Shown: piece by piece, positions 11,607 through 22,448 of the stretch
How the letters are laid out: each line of letters begins with the position of its first letter
How positions within the stretch are numbered: the stretch's first letter is position 1
Assembly: GCA_905250025.1 (NCBI GenBank)
Contig: CAJNOJ010000404.1
Span: 1-64,000, forward strand
Direction of reading: 5' to 3'
Length of the DNA: 64,000 bases
Source: Adineta ricciae
Lineage: Eukaryota > Rotifera > Eurotatoria > Adinetida > Adinetidae
The notes under the pieces: model-generated
The model's input: the letters and a program-made list of their open reading frames with translations, nothing else
What the model was told of the DNA's origin: nothing
The model's database searches: none
Translations under genes and position numbers: made by a program

Positions 11607-13008
11607 TCATCCGATTTTCCCATCTCCATCAAGATCGATATTGAGGCGCCGTTCTGCTCGCTTGATTAACGAATTGAAATTGCCATCTTATCAGCCATGA
11701 AAATGAAATGAATGACAACTCTTAAACACTTATAAATTCCTACCATTCGATTCCCCGTGAAATTCATGATGAAATGGACCAGAATTACTACTGTAACCAC
11801 CTGAACAATGATAAAGTCAAAGTATATACTTGTGCTCTTATCATTAGCATATGAAGAGTCATTTTACAGACAAAATCTTAAATCTTTCCTACTATTTAAA
11901 TATTTCTCTTCAAATCCAGTATGCATCGAAGCATAGTCAGTCATAAATCTCGTGAAAATCTATACGTACTAGAATAGTAATGAAAGGAATTCTTCACATG
12001 AACATCAGGTTTTGAGAAAACATCTTGCATCGGATTCGAAAAGAACGGATCGAAGGGAGCTACAGATGATGCATGTTGGTGGTTCACAACTTAAAACATT
12101 AATAAAGTAAATATGAGTATCACCGCCAGTGTATTGAGATACTCACCCTGATCTTCATTCGCCACAACATTGTGATTTCCATCAGCACGATGGGCAAGAT
12201 AGATATCTCTATGGGTGAGTGACATATGTTGCCAAGGTTTTTGAGTCCCACCTGTTTCTCTAATAACATCACGGTTGACATCGATCATCAAGTCTTGTAG
12301 TTGTTCATTTGGTTTTGTAATATGACGAAGGAGATGTTTAGTAAAGGTACCATGTTTATCGGTTCTATTTCCATCCGATGATGTTTGGTTGGGTGCACAA
12401 GCAAAACAGATGAATGTATTTCCATCTCCATGCATCGGTGCAAGACCATGTGTTTCTGAGCCATTGCCACGACTCAGGGCTGAACTACGTAGATAATAGG
12501 TACGACAACAATCGAGGATAAAAATACTAGCAAACGGCTTGCGATTGGTCATGTGTTTGAGAACATCTTGAGCATTGATGGCATAGCGAGTGATATTTTC
12601 TTTTGTCAAATTTTCATCATCACAAGCTACCAAAAAGTTCTGATCCTAGATGAAAGAGAATGGTATCATCGTTTAATACTTGTTTGTTATCATAGAAAAG
12701 GTTTTTTGTCCTACTTCCCACTGTGTCCCATGACCAGAAAAATAGAACAAAGCCAAATCCTTAGGTTGAATATCATCAATAAACTTGTTTATGTCTGATT
12801 GCATTTGACCGTATGTCAGATCGAGTCCTTTCGAAACTTTGAAACCAATCGATCGTAGAGTGTCACACATTCCATTTGCATCGTTCACTGTATTATTTAA
12901 TTTGGAATTTCTATGATAAAGACTGTTACCGATTACTAACGCTGTTTTGCGATATTCAGCAGAAGATCCATGTGAATTGTTCTCAGCCTTGTGACGAGTT
13001 CCGAACAT
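11607..13008 (-). CDS. Caspase-like peptidase (C14) with a C-terminal EF-hand-type tail
   Basis: Minus-strand exons 13008-12715, 12645-12147, 12089-11970, 11800-11744 and 11686-11607 splice to 1050 nt with every junction in frame, giving 349 residues. The peptidase domain begins KTALVIGNSLY. The catalytic His lies in FSGHGTQWE (His93) and the Cys in FILDCCRTYY (Cys145), as in caspases and metacaspases. After the domain comes a low-complexity His/Ser/Pro/Gly tail. The protein ends in NIDLDGDGKIG, a Ca-binding EF-hand loop-like sequence. Reading exon 2 through its GTGAGT donor gives a shorter product with a hydrophobic end; the donor plus three in-phase exons makes the longer form more likely. 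The start is the Met at 13008; further 5' exons are possible. A truncated copy is at 27076-27252. Role by family: cysteine protease in cell death or stress, substrate unknown. Confidence 0.75.
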
Positions 13009-13469
13009 CTTTTTGGCTGTAAGTTTGAAAAGTAAAAAAGCAGGAAAAAAGTAATCGTGCTTCGTAAACACTTGTTTTAAATATACAGAATATGATTGAA
13101 AGCAACCTTTTAAGTACCGTGCTGCCTCTGCATCATATGTTGTACAAACAGAAAGCATATTTATTTCTCCACAAGCATACATCGTTACCAAGAAAATTTC
13201 GAGCTTTCGGCGAATGTCGAAGTTATCTGCATCAACCACGTTGCGATCGAATAAAATCATATATAACGATCGTCTTTCTTATCAATTGGTTTTCAAACCT
13301 TGCTGTTCGCTTTAAGAATATGAGTGTGTAGAGAGAAATACTGGCATTTCGCTATTGTCCAAAGAAGCTATAGGGTAGTTAAGTAGCGAGAAAGCGCATC
13401 GATTGGACATAAGATACCTTGGATTAGGAGTCGACTATTGTCGAAAAATATTCACGTGTAGGCAAGACC

Positions 13470-13556
13470 AAGAAACATATTGATGAGCTCTATCAGTTCC
13501 AATCCTAAAATTTTTTCACCACATCCACACCCTCACCCACCCTTACCCTTCATTCT
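13470..13556. repeat. Solo end of the long-inverted-repeat element family
   Basis: Reverse complement reads GGGTGGGTGAGGGTGTGG, then GTGAAAAAATTTTAGGATTGG, then a block with GATAGAGCTC, like the tips of E1, E2 and E4. No partner end is visible nearby. Confidence 0.55.
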
Positions 13557-13672
13557 AAAGTAAAACGAAACTTGAAATGAATATATAAATCATATTTATT
13601 TATTTTTCAATACAATCTTTCACAAATATGCACCACTTGAAAAGAAAAAGAAAGAAACAGAGAGTGAAGTGT

Positions 13673-13936
13673 TCATTGATAATTGTGTTCATGAATTTCT
13701 TCTGAAGAAACTGAACGACGACGACGACCAAAAGGAAAACAAATCCAATGATTTCCACCATATCGACAATAAGTGTTGGGCATCCTCGCATTGTCTGGAC
13801 AATGGCAATGTCCACCTCGTTCTCCTCCTCGTTGACATTGACAATTACGCCATGGATAATGTGGAACATCACCCATCAGACTCAATGTACAAGAAACAGC
13901 AAGCATGAAAACCAAGAAAATACAGAAGTATTTCAT
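13673..13936 (-). CDS. 87-aa secreted Cys-rich peptide with tetra-Arg site
   Basis: A single exon starting MKYFCIFLVFMLAVSCTLS, a clear signal peptide. The mature part has six Cys arranged as C-x-C (CQC), C-x-C (CHC), then two single Cys (TYC, WIC). After these comes GRRRR, a likely furin-type or amidation-linked processing site, followed by an acidic tail. A TATA box lies upstream on the minus strand (14015-14022) and AATAAA lies downstream near 13597. Such layout suits a processed hormone-like or antimicrobial peptide, but I do not recognise the family. It stands alone between a decayed element end and a non-coding stretch. Confidence 0.6.
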   Translation of the reverse strand: MKYFCIFLVFMLAVSCTLSLMGDVPHYPWRNCQCQRGGERGGHCHCPDNARMPNTYCRYGGNHWICFPFGRRRRSVSSEEIHEHNYQ

Positions 13937-14014
13937 TGTATTTGTCGATTGTTGAAATGTTCGACGGAATGAAAACTAACGAATGATATTTGAGCTGGAT
14001 GTTGAGATGCAAGG

Positions 14015-14022
14015 TATATATA
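14015..14022 (-). promoter_or_regulatory. TATA box of the Cys-rich peptide gene
   Basis: TATATATA about 80 nt upstream of the ATG at 13936, read on the minus strand, at a spacing normal for a short 5' leader. Confidence 0.5.
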
Positions 14023-14700
14023 CATTGTGTTGACAAGTGAGTGAAATCTCCCATGTTGTGGGGGTGCGAGTGGGAAAGAGTCCTTCTGTCCTATGATTTG
14101 TCACTCCCATGGGAGATACGAATGAAAATAGGTACAACCAGACTTGAGAAAAGTGAGGAGTACGGAGGTTGATAAGCATATGACGTACACACATCTTCAA
14201 GATAGTAATATCATCATAGCATGTGTTTGATTTGTATACAAACCGAAAGTGCAAAGAGAATGTTTTTTTGTCGTCACTGATGTGTCACTATCGCTAATTC
14301 GATTCTTATTTTAGTTAGGAGCAAATAGTTGCACAAATGCGTAGGTCACGCTTGTAGGTTGTGTCTACGTCATGAATAATATTCGTCATCAAACGCTGTG
14401 ACGACATTGAAATATTCGTATCGATTATAGTTACAGTATCAAACAGGCAATGCTTTATTAGTAGAAAATAGTTTTAATCGGATCAGAAGTAAGACTGTAA
14501 GGGACACGCTGTTAACCTGTATCTATAAACCATATTAAGGACCCACCTGAATATAATAAATAATCTTGCTTTCGCCTGGCATTCTTTTGTATCTGACTGC
14601 ACTTCTGAAGTAGTTCGTAGGGTCTCTGGAGGGAAAATCGCAAAAACTTACTAATCATAAGTTTACGAGTTGAGTTGAGTTCTTACTAGAAGTCATCCAA
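14023..14700. other. Intergenic, no gene seen
   Basis: No supported coding or RNA feature. Short open frames here have no recognisable domain. Confidence 0.4.
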
Positions 14701-15720
14701 TGCACGGCGTCAGACGTAATATTTGAACGGACATTTTATAAAGCCATCAAGGATTTCTTAACGCGCAGAGAACAAGATGTGATACAAATGGAACATTTCG
14801 TACAAACGAAAACCGACCTTATGAAAATGCCTCTACTCTACGATCTCTCCATTCGGGTGTTCCAGTCTCGAGATAAATTATACATTTTTCTGTATAATCA
14901 CAATATTGAAAACCGTTAATTTTAAATGGAGTACCAGCAGCTAGTACAACTTCTTCTTTACTTGGATATCAATAATAAACAAAGTATTACCAAATGCGTC
15001 CGTCATGAGTCGATTTCGACTCGTCGAAGTGAAAGCAAGCCATTTCTTGTATGACCCTCGAGGGTGCGATAAAAATTGATGTCATTCGATGAGAGATTTG
15101 CGCCCCGGTAAACCAACTCTTGATATCGTGTTGGACATTGCATTTCAACTTGGTGCAATAAGAATGAGTTCAACAGAAAACAGAACGGTTCCAATGTTAG
15201 AATTTTGTTCCAGTCCTGCTCTCGTAAAGCTTGAGGTAGATCAAAATAGTCTTCATCATCTTTGTTTATTATCAGCGTGTTCCTCAATTGGTCACTCATC
15301 CATTTCGCTTCAGAGATTTGACTGATTTTTCGTCCTTCTTCGAGTATTCCTTGTGCTGCTGCAATGTTTATACTTTTGATGTCATTTTTATCAAATGAGA
15401 AGCGCCATTTATCGATAAATGTTGAACCGATTTAACTTTCCCCAGGTGTTTCAGGAACAAAAATTCTTCCTGTTCTTAGGCAATGTTCACTCTGACTTCC
15501 AGCTAGTTGTTGAAAAGGTCACTGTTTAGACTCATCATCGATATTAATTTGTAAGAACTGCCTCAAGTCGATAATATAATCGTCGACGGCCACCTGATCT
15601 TCTCCATAAGTGTGAAAAGCTTCTTCAATGATATCGCATTGAATATGAGCATAAGATTTCCATACTTTATCGAATTTATTCGTTGCCGTAGTTAACCATG
15701 GATTTGGAGCTGAATTCCAA
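14700..15720 (-). pseudogene. WWE-ADP-ribosyltransferase fossil
   Basis: Minus strand. Near 15500-15715 the frame resembles a WWE domain (W, then KVWKSYAHIQCDIIEEAF, then DYIIDLRQF), a fold that binds ADP-ribose polymers. Near 15003-15299 it resembles the start of an ADP-ribosyltransferase fold (RYQELVYRGANLSS). A WWE plus transferase architecture is known in metazoans and expanded in bdelloids. The gene is broken, with at least three breaks, and incomplete at the 3' side. Confidence 0.5.
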
Positions 15721-16115
15721 TACTATATAGCATGACCCATAGTGAAGTCTCATACACGTCGTACATAACAAATCTGAAGAAAAGAACAACAAAGATCGTG
15801 ATCGTATACTTCAAACTCAAAATAACGAGTGCATCACCGCTAAAAACAATCAATCAATGTTGTAGCAATATCATTTTATAGTTGCTACTAAGCCGTTTAT
15901 TGAGAGTGTAGATTTATAGATCAAGGAGAAATTAAAAATGATTACGCGATCACTCACTCTATTATCATATTTTAAGAGTTATGATACCCTCAATAGTATG
16001 CAAGAGAAGTCCACTTTCATCAGTAAAACTTCTGTCGAGCGCGTGGAGTTGGTTTGATTTCAATCGGTAATATGTGGTAATTATAATATAAAATAAAATG
16101 CAAGTCGTCTACTGA

Positions 16116-18340
16116 CGAGGGAGGTATCCGAAGTGTCCCACCGCTTTAAGGCTCATACTGTGCCCACAAGTAGACCTCATTGGGACTAGCAAAACCCCAA
16201 AAGGATTCGTGCCCACGGTTCTGTAATCAAAAGTTATGACTCTGTCATTATTCACATAGAAACCTATAAGAGAGTGACTTTTCTTTTTTTTTCCATTTCT
16301 CTTCTGTTTCAAATAGGGGCATTTTTTCTTCTATAATGGCATCGCGTGCTATCACGTACGCTTGTTCTCCTTCGTTTCTCTTGTGTTATCATCATAAGAA
16401 AGAATAGAAAGAGAGGTATGCGAGTCTATTGGTCTGTATGCATTTGTTTATGTACTGTTTCAAAAGTGAAATGATAAACGCTGTGTCTGTAACAACCATG
16501 TTAGCTAATCATGTTGCAAAAAAAGATTCTTACCGTCCTTCAGGAAATCTTCGTGAGCAGACGAAGAAAATGATCCCTCTTTCTGCGCTGTAGAAGATGA
16601 AGATGAGCTTGGAGACGACGCTTTACTTCAAAAGTTTTCCCTTGAATACATGACAAACGTCATTGACTTCTACGACGAGATCGACACAACTACTGGAAAA
16701 CGAAAACATACGTGGAAGAGTGTACAACATCGATTCAGGCGAGTTTCTCACAGACGGTATCTAACACGCTTTCGAAACTATGTGGAACGACGGGGTACAA
16801 AAAAGCAAAAAGTAGATGACATTGAGACGTTTGTATATGAGCGGTTTGAAGCTGCTCGCGAGAGTTGTCTTCCTGTGCACGATCTCGACCTGAAACGTTG
16901 GGCCCTACAGAGAGCACAAGAACAATCACTTCATGAATTTTCAGCTTCCAAACATTAGATTACTACCTTCAAACATCGTCACAATATTGTCTCTCGGAAA
17001 ATCATTAAATTTGTTACAAAGCATGCATTAGATAACACAGATGAACTTGAGCAGTTGGCTAACCGATTTGTTGAAGAAGCGAAAGTCGAAATGCAGCACT
17101 ACAGTCCCAACGAAATTATGAATACTGATCAAGTTGGATTAGAAAAGGAATTGCATTCGAGTCGCACATTGAGCTATCAAGGTGAAAAATCGACAGTGTC
17201 TGCTGTAAAATCTCAAAATGCAATTAGTCACTCTTATACTCTACAATCAACAATAAATCTAGCCGGTGAAGTAGTAGGACCTATTTATTTATGTCTCAAT
17301 GAGCCTACTGGGCGGATCAGTGAAAGTGAGTTTATTTAGATTCATTTCTACTTCTTTGAGTGATACTTTTCTAGATGTTCAAGCCAAAATGTTCCAACCC
17401 AGTAATGTTGTCATAACGTGTAGCAAATCTGGAAAACTAACTAAATCACTCGTTCATTACTGGAGAGATAAAGTTCTCGCTGCCATTGTTCACAAAAAGT
17501 GTCTTCTTCTTTCGGACGCCTGGCTTGGACAAGGCGATGAAGAGATATACAAGAGAGTACCAGGATGTAAACGTCTTGTTATTCCGAAGAAGACCACTGA
17601 TAAAATTCAACCACTCGATGTTTTCCATAACAGACAAATGAAATCAATTATACGCCATGCTTACGATCGCGTTATGCTGGACCAACTTCCGATTTCCATG
17701 AGCACGCGGAACAATATTATTCGACTAGTTTCACTAACACACAGTCAAATGTCCTCTAAAATCTTTCATGGGTTAATTCGCTATGCATGGTTTGCTAGCG
17801 GATATACCGACAAACATCCTGGAGATTTTAAAACGGTTGATCAGGTGTGCTTCGACATACATATGACTTCTTGTCAGGTCGAGAACTGCAATCAATCTCC
17901 ATTTATTCGTTGTAGCTGGTGCGACAAAATTCTATGCTTCAATCATTTTTTCCTAGAATACCATTTTCACTAGTGTCTCTTTATTCGCTATGTACTAACA
18001 AATGTCAATAAATTAGCACAGTATAATTTTCTCGGAACTGAAAGCGGAGATGTGATGCACTCAAAGTGTGTAGAGATGAAGTATCTGTATGATATGAGAG
18101 TCTATCAGTTTAAAACTTTTATTAATCTTGATAGATTATTGGCGATATACCATAAGAACAATGGAAAAAAATGAAAAATCACTCTCTTATAGGTTTCTAT
18201 GTGAATAATGATATAGTCATAACTTTTGATTACAGAACCGTGGGCACGAATCCTTTTGGGGTTTTGCTAGTCCCAATGAGGTCTACTTGTGGGCAAAGTA
18301 TGGGCCTTAAAGCGGTGGGACACTTCGGGTACCTCCCTCG
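16116..18340 (+). mobile_element. Tc5/pogo-like DNA transposon
   Basis: Terminal inverted repeats of about 170 bp. The left end starts CGAGGGAGGTATCCGAAGTG and the right end is its inverse ending CACTTCGGGTACCTCCCTCG. Flanking trinucleotides are TGA on the left and TAA on the right, close to the TNA duplication used by Tc5 elements. The transposase inside fits the same family. The right terminus falls exactly where homology between the two GPCR copies ends. Confidence 0.8.
16650..17973 (+). pseudogene. Tc5-type transposase, near-intact
   Basis: In order: an N-terminal helix-turn-helix region, a CENP-B-type DNA-binding segment (EFSASKH then TTFKHRHNIVSRKI), a DDE_1 catalytic core with Asp in MNTDQVG and Asp in LLLSDAWLG followed by TTDKIQPLDVF, and a C-terminal Cys/His cluster (CQVENCNQ, then CSWCDKILCFNHF) as in the Tc5 C-terminal domain. 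A 49-nt intron at 17326-17374 splices in frame. One TAG at about 16957-16959 replaces the Trp usual after ASKH, so the element is probably inactive, though only just. The true start may lie upstream of 16650. Confidence 0.7.
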
Positions 18341-18780
18341 TAAGTAATATCTATTATGTTTAATTGATAGATAAATGTTGTTTAGATTTCAGTACAACTT
18401 AATTATTCTACTAAAACTAAATAAAAATTTTTTTATCCGACACGCTTAGGAATATTGATCTTATCTCATAGTGGCAATCTATATGAATATCATGATTTTT
18501 TCTTTTCATATTGTCATGAATAACATTTCAAAGTGACTAAATAAATTTAATTTCTTCCAGCTCTATTCTATTTTCATACCATCGTTACTGCTTTTCTTTC
18601 CTTTGCCACTCAAGATTGCGTGTGAATAAACCAGCTATAAATGCTGATGGCTATACTCCAAGAAGCTACAGAATGTAATAAGGAAAAACTAATTTAAAAA
18701 AAACGACAGTACCATATAAAGTTCATATTGAAGAAATTAGTTTCTTTAAAAATATCTTTTAAGAAAATCTCCGTCTATTA

Positions 18781-19901
18781 ATGTCGACATTAGCAAGTCA
18801 AATTCGAGAATTATCAGGATATATGAATGGATATTGTTTAATTCCCGTGTTTGTTTTTGGTATACTTGGTAATATAGCGAATATAATTGTGTTTCATAAA
18901 AGTCAATTGAGAAATAAAGGCTGTTCATTATACTTTCTATGTATGTCATTTGTTCATTTAATTGTTTTATGTTTTGGTTGTCTTGTTCGAATAATCATAA
19001 CATTTAGTGGATTTGATTTAACTCGTTCATCATTATTTTTTTGTAAATTCCGTATATATTTTTTAACTCTTGGAGTTTTTTTTATCTCGTTATTATTTAT
19101 GTTTGATTTCAATTGATCGATGGATGATTATTTCATTAAATGCTCAAATTCGTCTCCTAAGTAATCCACATCGTACTCAACAAATAATATTAATTACTAC
19201 ACCATTGTGGGTCATATTTTATATCAATACGCCAATTGGTTTTCGCCAAGAATCAAACGGTTGTGTTGCGTCAGCAGATGGATTTTATTCAACATTTTAT
19301 CTCATTTCAAATATATGTTTAACAATTATACCAATAATTATAGTCATGGTATTCGTAAGTCTGATTTTATATCAAATTATCTACAAAAAAGCAATTGATA
19401 GACGTCGACAAATAGTTCGTCCAATTGAAATTGTTGAAAGAAATATCATCAATCATCGATTTGCACAACTATCAAATCAAAATCGTCAATTAATTCGAAT
19501 AAATTTAATTCAAGTTCTATCTTTTGTTATACTTAACTGTCCAAATACAATTTATACAATGTATTCATATATAACACAAACATATAAAAAAAGCATAGAT
19601 CAAATAGTTATTGATAACTTTTTCGTTTATTTGGCATCATATTTACTTTATACTCATTGTGCCGTAAGTTGAAACAGTTTGGTTTTAAATTAGTTTCGCA
19701 TAAAAGCGCTTTTACACATAAGAGTATCATATTCATAATGTTACACTTAAAATAGAGAAGGCTCTGGGCATTTTTAATAACATAATTACATATTTTTCTT
19801 TTAAATAGGCTTCCTTTTATTTACATACGTTGGTATCAGTCAAATTTCGAACAGAATTTTGGAAAATTTTTCTTCGAATCCGACGAACTATTCTTTTTTA
19901 G
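18781..19901 (+). pseudogene. Class-A (rhodopsin-like) orphan GPCR, frameshifted copy
   Basis: Exons 18781-19663 and 19809-19901. Seven hydrophobic segments are predicted. The TM1 motif GNIANIIVF and the TM3-end motif SIDRWMIIS (in place of E/DRY) place it in the rhodopsin-like group, near the peptide or FMRFamide receptor type by general look. A run of eight T at about 19076-19083, against seven in the arm B copy, shifts the frame after TM3. The rest of the frame is open and otherwise matches a 325-residue receptor. One base in a homopolymer is a common sequencing error, so the gene may be functional. The last exon encodes a short basic cytoplasmic tail. Confidence 0.75.
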
Positions 19902-20035
19902 AATCATAAAAACTAATGATTTATGGTTTTTTATTCATAACATTTAATATTGTTCTTTTTCACAAAAAATAAAAAAATCGGCGCAGTCTTTTCAAAACAG
20001 GCATTTCTACAGGATGTGAACACTTTGAAAAGAAA

Positions 20036-20335
20036 GATGACTTAAATCTATTTACACAGGCAGACAGAATTCGATGAATTGTATTCACGAACATCTGTGT
20101 GAAACTAGTACGAAAAAATGAATAATTGTGAATAACTTTATACACAAATAAGTCCCATCGATAGAAATGAGTTCATTCAATGCAGATTCAAATTCTGCGT
20201 CGAATAAAATCACTTTTATCAACAGGACTTATTTATGTATAAAGCTATTTGCAATTCGTTATTTTTTCGTGATAGCTTCACATTTATGTTCATATGAGTA
20301 CAACTCATCGAGTTCTATCTGCCGGTGTAAACAGA
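20036..20335. repeat. Foldback (MITE-like) repeat between GPCR and CAP regions, arm A
   Basis: Two inverted arms of about 110 bp (around 20036-20150 and 20230-20335) share the blocks ACACAGGCAGA, CGATGAATTGTA and AACTTTATACA. The same structure is at 39107-39489. The TACCG element inserted into its right arm. Confidence 0.55.
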
Positions 20336-20515
20336 TTTAGACCAGAGACCGACGGTATTGCAAAATTTTAATACCGCCTCGTACCGCGTACCGTCTTCTT
20401 TAGTTCCATACCGTACCATACCGTCTCGCCTGATAATTATCTGATACTGTACCGTACCGTTACCGCGCAGGTTCTGAGCATACCGTCTCGCGAAACACCG
20501 TACCGCCGACAAAAA
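20325..20515. repeat. TACCG-rich repeat, other end of the putative element
   Basis: Begins GATTTAGACCA then GAGACCGACGG and continues with ACCGTACCG-like units. It mirrors the block at 1-176. See the finding on circular permutation. Confidence 0.55.
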
Positions 20516-20779
20516 ATTTTCGAATTTTTTTCAGAGTGATTCTAACTTGTTCCCTTTCATATATGTCATATAAGTTCCTTTTTCGAAGAACATCGATAGG
20601 AAAGTATTAATATACATAGATTTATAATTATAAACATAGGCGTAAAAAGTATTTCAAGAATGCATGATATNCCAGCAGCTGGCCTCCCTCCCCACCCCCA
20701 CAAACCAAACACCCCCCCAAAAAACCACGAAAACGAGAAACGGGGGGGGGGGGGGGGGGGCTGTTTTACAACCACCGAC
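20516..20779. other. Low-quality join: n at 20671 and poly-G run
   Basis: Contains one n, then C-rich sequence and 19 consecutive G (20742-20760). It looks like a gap-filling or base-calling artefact. No gene. Confidence 0.6.
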
Positions 20780-21528
20780 CACGATTTTAAAACTAGTTCC
20801 ACATAAAACTCCAGAAGTTCTATCGATTTCAATCATAAAAATTTTTCACCCACCTAGGGTGTGAGGGTGTGGGTGAAAATTTTTTTACGATTGGATCCGA
20901 TAAAGCTTGTGGAGTTTGATCTGGAACCAGTGTTAAAATCGCGGTCGCTGATTATAGAACGAATCCGCCCCGATTTTTCTCAGGTTTCTTAGGTGCTCTG
21001 GGTGGAGAAACCGTTTTTTCGGAAATATTATTTTTGGAACCGGTAGAGCTCATAAAGTTGTACTTGGAACCAGTGTTGGTTTGATTGGCGCCTACGCTGA
21101 AACGAATCCACTCCAGAAAATGTCGAATCCCGCCCGACGGTATCCTACGCCGTGCATTAACACAATTTTTCCTAATTTAATGATAGTAAACTCCAATAGT
21201 CCGTAAATAAAGATGTAAACAACATAAAAACATTTGATATCCATAGATCTATGTGCGTTCAAACTACACTAAAATTTTTAAATACCCATAGTTGTTACGT
21301 CACATCATACAGGCTCTAATACATTCTTTAATTAAATCAAAAACTCTAGGAACACCTCTTCAATTCTCCAAGCCGCAGTAAAGAGAATATCTCTAGTGTT
21401 ATCAAACAACACAGCATCCTAATGATGAAAGATGGACAGACTCTCGAAAGAGATTCCGAACTGACTTTGTCACCGCCCACTATCCTACGCTTCTTTATTC
21501 TTATATACGTCCCCGCTTCTAAAACATG

Positions 21529-22223
21529 CAGTGCACGACAAAAGTTTAAGCGAATATATTTTTTCCTTTTTTTTAATACAGCGAAGTACTTCTGTCAGAT
21601 CTATAAAATAGCTTTAGGAGCTTGTGATGTCTACTATGCGATCCTATATAAATCAAGGCTCCATAGACGATGTAAGGTAGAAATACTGTTACAGAGCACA
21701 ATGCATTGGTTTTCATATACTAAAATACTTTCTCGGCTACATTTTCTCGAACTGCAATCTTGCAGAGCATAAAACTCTGAGCCAAATAAGAGGTCGCCGC
21801 ATTTTCTACCACCTTCTCTGGAAAAGTTGTAGAAACTACAATAATCGAAAAAAGGCTCGTTTTCGGTCATTTCGAGTATTCTTTTGAAAATAATTTCAAT
21901 TTTGCGCCTTTTGTGATGCTAATAACTTTTTGAGAGAAGGTGGTTGAAAATGCGGCGACCTCTTAGTCTGCACAGAATTATATGCTCTTCAAGACTGCAG
22001 TGCGAGAAAATATAGCCGCGAAAGTCTTTTAGTACATGAAAACTACTGCATTCGGCTCTGTAACAGTATTTCTACCTTACATCGTCTATGGAACCTTGAT
22101 TTATATAGGATCACAGACTAGACATCACAAGCTTCTAAAACTATTTTATAGATCTGACAGAAGTCCTTCGCTGCATTAAAAAACATGAAAAAATATATTC
22201 GCTCAAACTTCTATCCTCCACTG
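21529..22223. mobile_element. Foldback MITE nested in E4
   Basis: Long inverted arms (about 21529-21810 and 21940-22223) begin CAGTGCACGACAAAAG and end ATCCTCCACTG. The paralogous element E2 lacks the insert at the corresponding place (about 7620-7625), where it reads ACACATACACTGCC. Flanks TG/TA suggest a TA target, as for Tc1/mariner-derived MITEs. No coding capacity is seen. Confidence 0.7.
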
Positions 22224-22448
22224 TACACTGCCTTCCACTTTTCCACTACTCCAGCTGCGCCCACCGAACGAAATGTATCCTTAAAGCTTAGCCTCCCACC
22301 GCATTACCATTTACTCATTCCTACCACTTACACCGCTTCATTTCCAAACAAAACATTCCCCAACAGCACCAACATTTCTTCCAACAGTTCTTCATAGATA
22401 CTGCGTATACGAATTCTCACAGAAAATCTACATTAATCACCACTACAC

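Larger units (their letters stand above)
18341..20335. repeat. Inverted duplication, arm A part 2
   Basis: Matched in reverse complement by about 39170-41165, including the GPCR gene and flanks. In arm B this block is contiguous with the CAP gene; here it is 18 kb away from it. Confidence 0.85.
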
